Source of the DNA: Oscheius dolichura
Taxonomy: Eukaryota; Nematoda; Chromadorea; Rhabditida; Rhabditidae
NCBI GenBank assembly: GCA_932521035.1
Contig: OW051496.1
Span: 4,216,001-4,280,000, forward strand
Length of the DNA: 64,000 bases
Reading direction: 5' to 3'
The notes under the pieces are model-generated. The model did not search any database. It was not told the DNA's origin and saw only the letters and a program-made list of their open reading frames with translations. The translations under genes were made by a program, and so were the position numbers. This document shows, one piece after another, positions 56,001 through 64,000 of this stretch. Position 1 is the first letter of the stretch, and every line of letters begins with the position of its first letter.

Positions 56001-59000
56001 CACCTATCAACAATTTGTCGACCGGTACCGTATGCTCGTCAATGGGATCGGTAGGTGTCTCTCTTCTTCTTTTATCTAAATGGGCCGAATAGCTCCCTCC
56101 CATAAGGTGGACTGCCAGAAGGCGGCCAAGAAGATCTGCGACCAGGTGCTGGGCAGCAATTCGGACTTCCAGCTCGGGAAGACGAAGGTCTTCCTCAAAG
56201 ATAAGCAGGACCTTTTCCTCGAACAGGTTGGTTTCGGGGTTGGCCGGCCACGGGCAGACGACGAGCAAAGTTCTTTATCTCTAGAATTATTTTGTGGAAG
56301 TTCGACCGATCAGGGTGAGAACAGTAGAGGAACGAGTAGAGGAGTGTGGGGGTGTGCTTCTCCGGCTATTCGAGACAACCACTTTCTGGGGGTGAATCGG
56401 GGACACGAAACGGCTTGGCTGAACTGAGACGACTTTAGGAATACTACCGGATGTTGAATGCCCGGGCAGTGGTCATCCAGAAGGCTGTCCGGGGGTGGCA
56501 GGCCAGGAAGGCATTCCAACGGAAGAGGAATGCGGCCATCGTGATACAGAAGATTTGGAGAGGATACGAGCAGAGACGACGATACAGACAGGTGGCCCGT
56601 CGTCCTCCTGATTCACCCCTGAATATTCAGATCCTGGCTGGCTTCTGTCGTCTCCAGGCTATCCTCCGCTCCAAGCAGCTCGTCCTCCATTATCAGCATT
56701 TACGGAACAATATCATCCAATTCCAGGTGAGACATTACCGTAACTTCTAGATCTTTCTCTCTTTAGGCAGCCTGTCGTGGTTCCATTGTCCGTAAGAATA
56801 TAGCGGAAATGAGGAGAAGAGGAAAGAGAGTCGAGGCGGCCAAGGAGATACCGAAGGAGGAGATCGTCGTGGTGGCCGAAGACCTGAATGAAGAGGAATT
56901 GGTACGTTTACTGATCTTTGAAATAGAGAATGACCAAATGACCGGCAATTTATAGTATCACCTGTTAGACGGCAGAGGATCGCGGGTAAGGAAGAGTGTT
57001 TGAAGTGGAAACGAGTGTCTTTCGGCGGTTGTGGCCTCCTCCTCTGTCCCTTTTCTTTTCTTTTCTTAAAATCTAGCCACAATTCCAGGTCGGTCCGCTG
57101 TTCGACTTCCTTCCCTCGGACTCGGATGTCAGCTATGAGACGGACTCCCTGGAGGACGGCGAGAGGATCCTCAACAACAAGCTCTCCTCCACCCCGTCGA
57201 CCTCCTCCGCCGCCCAGCTGCCGGAAGAAGATCTCTCCAAATTCCAGTTCGGCAAATTCGCTGCTACCTATTTCCAGGTAGAGGAAATAGAATCTTCAGA
57301 ATATCGAAATGTCTAGGCCCAAGCGACGGCCAGCCACATAAAGAAGCCTCTGAAGGCACCTCTCCTGCCGCATGACCATCCCAGTAACCAACTGGCCAGC
57401 CTGGCCGCTTGGATGACAATCCTCCGCTTTATGGGAGACCTCCCTGACTGGAAACCAGGAGCGACAACTAACGGCGAAGCATACTACGTAGGCTATTCAT
57501 ATTCACCTTTGAAAGTATGAAAATGTAGGACAAGACGCCGGTAATGACGCGGCTCTACGCTACTCTGGGGAGGAATTACAGTAAGAAAGACGTGGAGGAG
57601 GCGACCCTGGCCACGGAGTTCGAGACAGTTGGAAGCCGGACATTGAAGAAGGGAATGGGCAAGAAGATTATCTCGATGACATTGAAGAAGAAGACAAAAC
57701 TCAACGGGATGCAGTCCAATGGCTCCGACCGATCCTCGGACTCCGGCTCGACCTCTAGCTTCAATGCGTTGTTGGAGAACAAGCCGCTGACCAGTCTGGA
57801 TAAATTGCACTACATTATTGGACTGGGCATCTTGAGAGAAGACTTGAGGTAATTTTTCTTTGAATACAGGAAAGAAACCCTTTCAGAGACGAGATCTACT
57901 GCCAGCTCTGTAAGCAGTTGTCGGAGAATCCTTCGAAACTGTCTGCCGCCCGAGGCTGGATCCTCCTGTCTCTCTGTGTCGGCTGCTTCGCCCCCACCGA
58001 CAGATTCATCAAGTACCTGTTCTGTTTCATCCGGGAGAAGGGCCCCTCCGGCTCGGGGTACGCCGCCTACATTGAGCAGCGCCTTCGGAGGACAGTCCAG
58101 AACGGGACGAGACACCAGCCTCCCAGTTATGTTGAGCTCCAAGCCAACAAATCCAAGAAGCCCATCGTCCTCGCGGTGACATTCATGGACGGGACAGTCA
58201 AGACCCTCTGTGCTGACTCTGCCACCACCTCCGGGGAACTCTGCACCCAGCTGGCGGACAAAGTCGGACTGAAGGACAGATTCGGCTTCTCCCTCTACAT
58301 TGCCCTCTTCGACAAGGTACTGTACTCTTCCCTCTAGAACATAGAAGTTATAGGTGTCTTCTCTTGGCTCGGGGACGGACCACGTGATGGATGCCGTCTC
58401 CCAGTGTGAACAATATGCCAAGGAGCAGGGACGACAGGAGAAGAACGCCCCTTGGAGGCTGTTCTTCAGGAAGGAAATATTCGCCCCGTGGCACGATGCC
58501 CGGTACTTTTGTCTACTTTTTATTGTGAGAGAGACTATTTTAGAGAGGACCACGTGGCCACTAATCTCATCTACCAGCAGGTGGTCAGAGGCATCAAGTA
58601 CGGCGAGTACAGATGCGAGAAGGACGAGGACCTGGCCATGTTGTGTGCCCAGCAATACTACGTGGACGAGGAGGCCATGGACGTCTCCAAGCTGGAATCC
58701 CATCTGAACAACTACCTCCCGGACTTTGCCTTCTCCGGGAAGGAGATGGCCAAGGAGAAATGGATACAGTCCATTATGCACCAGTACAGAAAGGTTCGTT
58801 TCTTTCGGGACAAAAAGCAGAGGACGCATTTCAGAAATTCGCGGGCAATCAGCCGACACAGCAGCACATCAAGGAGGAAATCGTCGGATATTCGAAATTC
58901 GCCTGGCCGCTGCTATTCTCCAGGTTCATACACTATCTCTTTTTTTTAAATACAATCCCCGTTAGGTTCTATGAAGCTCTGAAGTTCGCCGGCCCGCCTC

Positions 59001-61817
59001 TGCCGAAGAACGAGGTGATCATAGCCGTCAACTGGACAGGAATCTATGTTGTGGATGATCAGGAACAGGTCCTGCTCGAGTTCTCTTACCCAGAAGTAAC
59101 CGGAGTACAATTCGGAAAGTAAGAAATATCTTGGAATTAATTAAAAGAGCATAGGGGCAAGCGAGTGGGAGGAGACACCTGTACGATTCGGACAGTGACG
59201 GGGGATGAATACACCTTCCAGTCTCCCAACGCTGAGGACATCAAGGAACTGGTCGCCTCCTTCTTGGAGGGACTGAAGTTGAGGAGCCGGTATCTGATAG
59301 CCATACAGAGCCAGAAAGGAGACGGTGAGGAGGCCAAACAGAGAGAGGACAGGGCCATTTCAGAGACATTAGGCTTCTTAGAATTCGAGAGAGGCGATCT
59401 CCTGACGATGACCCACCACCATACGGGGAAGGATCTCCTGACTGAGGTCGTTGTGAAGGTGAGAAGGGAGAGGACACGGCAATTTGATGTTTAGGGAGAG
59501 AACAACAGAACGTGTCTGCAAGGCATGGTCCGGGTGGAGAATGTCTATGTCCTGCCGACAATGTCCAAGCCGAACATTAATACTTTGGTAAGAGTTTTGA
59601 TTGTCGAATTGATGTTAATCTAGCAACTGTTCCCGAAGGATGCCGACCTCCAGCTGGATATCCTGAACAATAATAACAACAAGGAGGTCGTGTTCATGGA
59701 CAGGGGCTACGAGAAGCCATACACTCTGGAAGTATTCGCGGCCGACAACTTCAGGTTATTCTATTCACATCCTCGAATACGGTAGACAGGTCCCCGACGA
59801 GACGGAATGGCTCCCAGTTATCGTTGATGACGTTGAGGAGACGGGACACCAACCCGACGGAGAGGTGGAGGTTCTCGAGGGAACCGATAGACTCGCCTCT
59901 TCTGAAGAAATTGGACGGGAGGTGGGAAGAGGGGGAGGAGAGAGAAGGACGAGTCGAATTGTAGGGAAGAGGCCTCGAAGGATGCCGTCTCCTCGTACAG
60001 CTGTATTATGAAATACATGGGAGATCAGCCGTCGAGGAGGAGTCGCCTGGGGACGGACCTCACCGACCAAATATTCAAGCAGGCCATCAATATTGTGAGC
60101 CTATCCTTTATATGGAAGTTATTTCCTTCTAGGAGATATTGAGGGATGAGATCTACTGCCAGTTGATGAAACAGCTGACCATGAACCCGTCGATGTTGTC
60201 GGAGGAGAGGGGCTGGGAGTTGATGTGGCTGGCGGCCGGTCTCTTCGCCCCCAGCCAAAGTCTGATGAAAGAGGTTCGACTGTTAAGATGTCTCTGTCAT
60301 GTTTCATTTAAAGGTGACCCAATTCCTCAAGACGCGACACCACCCAGTCGCTGTGGACTGCCTCACCCGAGTCCACAAGATGGCCAAGTTCGTCTTTCCC
60401 TAGAGCCACCTAACACTCCTTTCGCTTTAGAGCCGGCTCCCGGAAGTATCCTCCCCATTTAGTGGAGGTCGAAGCCATTCAGCAGAAGACGACCCAAATC
60501 TACCACAAGGTATACCTGAAATAAACAGAGAAGACAATAAGTTTCCAGGTCTTCTTCCCGGACAAGACAGAAGAGGCCATCGAGGTCGACTCCTCTACGA
60601 AGGCCCGGGATTTCTGCCAGAAGATCGCCCACCGCCTGCGACTACAGTCGGCCGTCGGGTTCTCTCTCTTCGTCAAAATCACCGACAAGGGTTTGTCTCT
60701 GAATTCCTTTCTTCTAAACAGCCCGTTTCAGTGCTGGCTGTCCCGGAGGCGGAGTTCTTCTTCGACTTCGTCCGACAACTGTCCGATTGGGTCCAGAATA
60801 ACCATGCCAATAAGGTGGGATTTCCAGAGAATGGGGTACATACAATATAATTCCAGGAGAATCCCGTCGTCCCCGTCAGTTATCAAGTCTTCTTTATGAG
60901 AAAATTGTGGATGGGCGTCGTCCCCGGGGAGGATACAAACGCCGACTTCATCTTCCACTACTTCCAGGTTCGGCCACTTTTGAAAATAAACATAAAAATA
61001 TAGGAAATGCCGAAGTATCTGTTGGGATATCACCGGGTGTCGAAGCAAGAGGCCGTCGAACTGGGAGCACTGATCTTGAGAGCACAGACGAAGAACAACA
61101 AGGCGAGTCCAGAGAATAATCCGACTAGATCCCCTTCCAGAATGCCCCCGTTGCCCAAATCTCACAACTTTTGAACGAGCTCGTGCCCAAGGACATGATC
61201 AGGGCCTACTCGTCAAATGATTGGAAGAAGGTAGGAATCCAACTCCACCACTTTGAAAATATTCCTTCCAGTATCTTTCTTCCCAATATCAGCGAATTGA
61301 ACACCTTTCTTCTGATGCTGCCAAGATTGAATTCCTCAAATACATTGCCAAATGGCCGACGTTTGGATCCGCCTTTTTCCCTGTATCTCAATCAAAAGGG
61401 GGAATATATGATGTCATTTAGGTAACCCAATATACGGATCTCAATCTACCGGAAAATCTTCTTCTGGCTATTAATGAGAAAGGTGTCAACATATACAACA
61501 GCGAAACAAAGTCACTGATAATCCAAGTAGGTTCACCCAGGTGGATAGAATACGAAACATTTTAGTATCCTTTCAATGTAATCTGCAATTGGACAAGTGG
61601 CAATACATATTTCAATATGACTGTGGGGAATGTGCTGAAGGGTAATGATGGGAAAAAGTTAATGCTCAGTACGCCTATGGTAGTCAACCTACCTTATATG
61701 ATATAAAGAAACTTTTAGGGTTATAAAATGGATGATCTATTGACGTCGTACATCTCGGTGCTCATCTCTGGCCAAACAATAAATCCACGACTTATCCAAA
61801 ATGAGTCGACCATCTAA
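53016..61817 (+). CDS. MYO7: Myosin VII (MYO7A / HUM-6 ortholog), complete
   Basis: Actin motor with MyTH4-FERM tail; works in sensory cilia, microvilli or adhesion. Start ATG 53016 (exon 1 only 18 nt, MVLVTK), then [17 protein letters not shown] (SH3-like N-terminus) and [12 protein letters not shown]. Motor: P-loop [13 protein letters not shown] (about 53,800), switch [13 protein letters not shown], switch [10 protein letters not shown] (about 54,975), actin-binding [11 protein letters not shown], converter [14 protein letters not shown]. Neck: about five IQ motifs (56,450-56,800). Tail: MyTH4 ([31 protein letters not shown]), FERM1 ([17 protein letters not shown]-type; about 58,150-59,290), SH3 (about 59,330), MyTH4-2 ([15 protein letters not shown]), FERM2 ending [14 protein letters not shown]-like at 61,745. 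Roughly 2,100 aa, 35+ exons, introns mostly 36-45 nt except one of ~229 nt at 55,393. Short predicted lever helix compared with vertebrates. Confidence 0.93.
55448..55510 (+). repeat. tRNA-like element in a myosin VII intron
   Basis: A-box-like TGGCGCAGTGGC at 55,448 and B-box-like GGGTTCGGGCC at about 55,491 lie ~40 nt apart, as in a tRNA promoter. The intron (55,393-55,621) is five times longer than its neighbours, as expected if an element inserted. No full cloverleaf could be drawn. Similar in plan to the element at 3,853. Confidence 0.35.
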
Positions 61818-62019
61818 ATCCATTGAATAAGTGTTCCTACCTCCTCAATAGTCCTTTCACGTGTTTCAGAGAAACATTTCTACCAAAAAAATACACGGTG
61901 TATTCATACTCATATTCAGAGTTTACGTTCAGTTTGAATATTACGCGTTTGTGAGAAATTATAAAGTTTATTTGTAACACAAAATGTTTTATGTGCTGCG
62001 CGTGATATCAATGCAGGAC

Positions 62020-62195
62020 AATTTGGCGGTTATACACAGCAGGGTTGTGCGGGATTCCCGTTTCATCCCGTTTTTTTTTTTTGACGAGTCCCGTCTCGTC
62101 CCGTCCCGCCTCAGAATTTCCCATCTCGTCCCGTTTTACGGGATGAGAAGGGGCGGGATTGCAAACCCCCCCCCCCCCCCCCCCCCCCCCCAAGT
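62020..62195. repeat. CCCGT-rich low-complexity block with poly-C run
   Basis: Repeated TCCCGTCTCGTCCCG-like units (62,050-62,130), an internal near-perfect hairpin (CTCGTCCCG...CGGGATGAG, about 62,124-62,146), then an unbroken run of ~26 C ending at 62,191. This looks like a degenerate transposon end or mini-satellite. Confidence 0.5.
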
Positions 62196-62404
62196 GCGAG
62201 GGGTCAAAAACTAATTAAGAAAAACGCGAACTTTTCGGGCAACATGGTAGAAATGAACAAGGCAATATATTAAAATAATTTGTGTAGTGTTCAATGTGAG
62301 AGTGTTGTCTCAATGGGTGATAGGAAGCTTCTACACTTTTCTAATCAAGTAAATAGGCCATAAACAGCATAAATGAGTGAAAAAATGAGTCCAATAAGAC
62401 TTTG

Positions 62405-62470
62405 GCGAATTTTTTGAGATTATCCGGAATTATCCGTTATCCGTTTATCCGAAAGAAAAACATTATCCGA
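62405..62470. repeat. TTATCCG tandem-like cluster
   Basis: ATTATCCGGAATTATCCGTT and related TTATCCG units occur five times in ~65 bp. Origin unknown. Confidence 0.45.
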
Positions 62471-62618
62471 ACATCCCTGCTGGCAATCCCCGCCCCTCTG
62501 AGGATGATGAGCCGAATGCCCGCAACGTACGATCTGCGGGGCAGCCTCTATTGCATGACGTTTGCGGTCCCAGCTCGGTCATTTATGGCCAACTACGGAG
62601 CCCGAAGAGATGAAAGGG

Positions 62619-62897
62619 TATAGTCGGTTTCCAACCCAAAAGTTGCGTAATTTTGCATAGCGTCGTTGGTTAAAATTCGGGGCATATTACTTTCCCTGGT
62701 TTTACTTATAAAATGCTGTTTTTTGTTGGTTCATCATAGTGATAACAATTTTTACCAAATAAGTACTACAAGTTTTCATGAGAAAAACCAGAAAAAGGTC
62801 GAAATTGTATAGAATTCATCTGCTTTTGCACTGTTTGGTGGAGCGAGGTTACGGAATTAACCTTTAACCGTGGCTTTTCCGTTGGAAACCGACTATA
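62619..62897. mobile_element. MITE with 17-bp terminal inverted repeats, TA-flanked
   Basis: TATAGTCGGTTTCCAAC at 62619-62635 and its exact complement GTTGGAAACCGACTATA at 62881-62897 enclose 245 bp of AT-rich, non-coding DNA. Further weak pairing (AAAAG) continues inward. Both ends start with TA, as for Tc1/mariner-derived MITEs that insert at TA. There is no transposase frame inside. Confidence 0.7.
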
Positions 62898-63291
62898 GGG
62901 TAAAGGGCAAAATTCGGGAGGAAAAGAGGGTGGAAGTATGACGGCAGACGGAGTTTCGACGTCTTCTCCTGTCAATTGCGGTCGTCCAGTAATGTTTACC
63001 TGGCAATATTCGTTTTTTTGTAGTCATACGTCAATTTTGGATAGTCAAAGAGTCAAAAATGGCATGACTGCTATATATACAAACAATATTTTTGGCGGCA
63101 TCGGCATTTTCTGTTGATGTATATACTTTCGTGAGTCTTCTCAACTTTAGCCTACTTCTGAGGTGTTGCGTTCGGTTTTGCCTTACAACCTGCCACCTTA
63201 CTTGCATGCAGAAGAATGGCATCGTTTTTTACTCTCTATTTGCTCTAACTAAGCCTTCAATATTATTAATTTTTAGCGCAATAGGCAGCTG

Positions 63292-63987
63292 ATGGATTCA
63301 AACAACTGGACAGCATTTTTTTCACTAAATGTAGAAGATACTCAAATATGTGAGTGCTTTGAAGCCAGTTTTCTCATTCAGTATTAGCAAGCTGTATCGA
63401 AAACCAAGAACCCCAAATTAGATACAATAATACCTCAACAATAAGCTCCGGAATTTCATCTGCCTCGGATGTGCAAATTTTCTCACCACCTTTTTCAGCT
63501 CCTATTGCGAAATCTACTGACTCTGGCATGCTAATTTCTTTGGATGATGGTGCATCGATACATTCATCGGATAGCTTTTGTTTGTAGTATTTTATTTCTA
63601 ATGACTTCTGTTTTTAATTCCAAGATGAGGACGAAGCAAAATTGATTGAATTAATTGAAGAGACATTTGCCGACTGTAATTCACTTCCTTTCCATTGTCT
63701 TCTTCCTTGTATTAGAAAGGTGGTAGGAAGTAATCCTCAAGTTTTTGAGGTATTCCCGAGTGTTAAAGGTGCGTATAGTTTATATTATTGTCTCTGAGCT
63801 GTAAACTTTTTTAGGCACATTACAAGTTCGGTGTATTACAAAGAAAGTGAAATTTTTAAATCCAGATAACGCTATGAGCGTAAGATCAGTTAGAGAAGAA
63901 GATATTGAATGGATGAAAGACACGCGTAGCGTACTAACAGATCTTCCAGATCATATAAAATCAGTCAATGTAACTGAATTAATTTAA
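63292..63987 (+). CDS. Hypothetical Ser-rich protein, 188 aa
   Basis: Exons 63292-63349, 63388-63579, 63625-63768, 63815-63987, all GT-AG and in phase. The N-terminal half is Ser/Thr-rich (NNTSTISSGISSASDVQ; SLDDGASIHSSDSF), the C-terminal half more ordered (DEDEAKLIELIEETFADCNS; VRCITKKVKFLNPDNAMSV). No family recognised. AT-rich like the orphan genes at 8.3-10.4 kb. An acceptor-like TTTTTAG lies just before the start (at about 63,274), so the leader may be spliced. Confidence 0.5.
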
Positions 63988-64000
63988 ACCATAAACCAAT

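Noticed and set aside
57810-58859. 349-codon minus-strand frame
   Set aside because: Antisense shadow of the myosin VII MyTH4-FERM exons.

Overview
Eukaryotic (metazoan) genomic DNA with dense genes on both strands. Introns are very short (mostly about 31-50 nt, GT...TAG/CAG, weak pyrimidine tracts), so most genes are broken into many small exons. The gene content (a short SH2-tyrosine kinase without an FCH domain, ZP-domain membrane proteins, ShKT repeats, a nematode-like 7TM receptor, PAN/apple-like secreted proteins) points to an ecdysozoan, most likely a nematode. The intron-bearing core histones and the many TATA-box genes do not look like Caenorhabditis, so I place it only as 'nematode or close relative'. 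All exon joins were made by eye from GT/AG sites, reading phase and family similarity.

Layout. 1-5.5 kb: FBXO9 with a tyrosine kinase nested antisense in one intron, then a NADAR-domain gene. 5.6-7.9 kb: H2A and H2B (divergent) and H4, all with introns. 8.3-12.8 kb: an AT-rich block with two orphan nuclear-type proteins and a ULP/SENP-type cysteine protease. 14.5-23.5 kb: a Cys-rich secreted protein, IFT46, a tiny membrane protein, several secreted or ZP/ShKT/PAN proteins, a broken serpin, and the first of three small CxxxC...CxxxC peptide genes. 24-29 kb: AT-rich sequence with a TRIM-NHL gene. 29.9-33.5 kb: a second ZP membrane protein with a 2.0 kb intron. 33.5-39.7 kb: no gene recognised. 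39.7-41.7 kb: two tandem tyrosine-rich secreted proteins sharing a C-terminal motif. 42-46.6 kb: tripeptidyl peptidase II. 47.4-48.8 kb: two more members of the small-peptide family around an F-box gene. 49.2-50.5 kb: a 7TM receptor. 53.0-61.8 kb: complete myosin VII. 61.8-64 kb: low-complexity DNA, a TA-flanked MITE and an orphan gene.

The genes do not form a pathway. Themes are proteostasis (FBXO9, a second F-box protein, TRIM-NHL, ULP protease, TPP2), cilia and sensory structures (IFT46, myosin VII, 7TM receptor), chromatin (histones) and extracellular matrix or secretion (ZP, ShKT, PAN, Tyr-rich proteins, small peptides). The most novel material is the tyrosine-rich pair with the GNDLAA motif and the dispersed small-peptide family with a conserved promoter and first exon.
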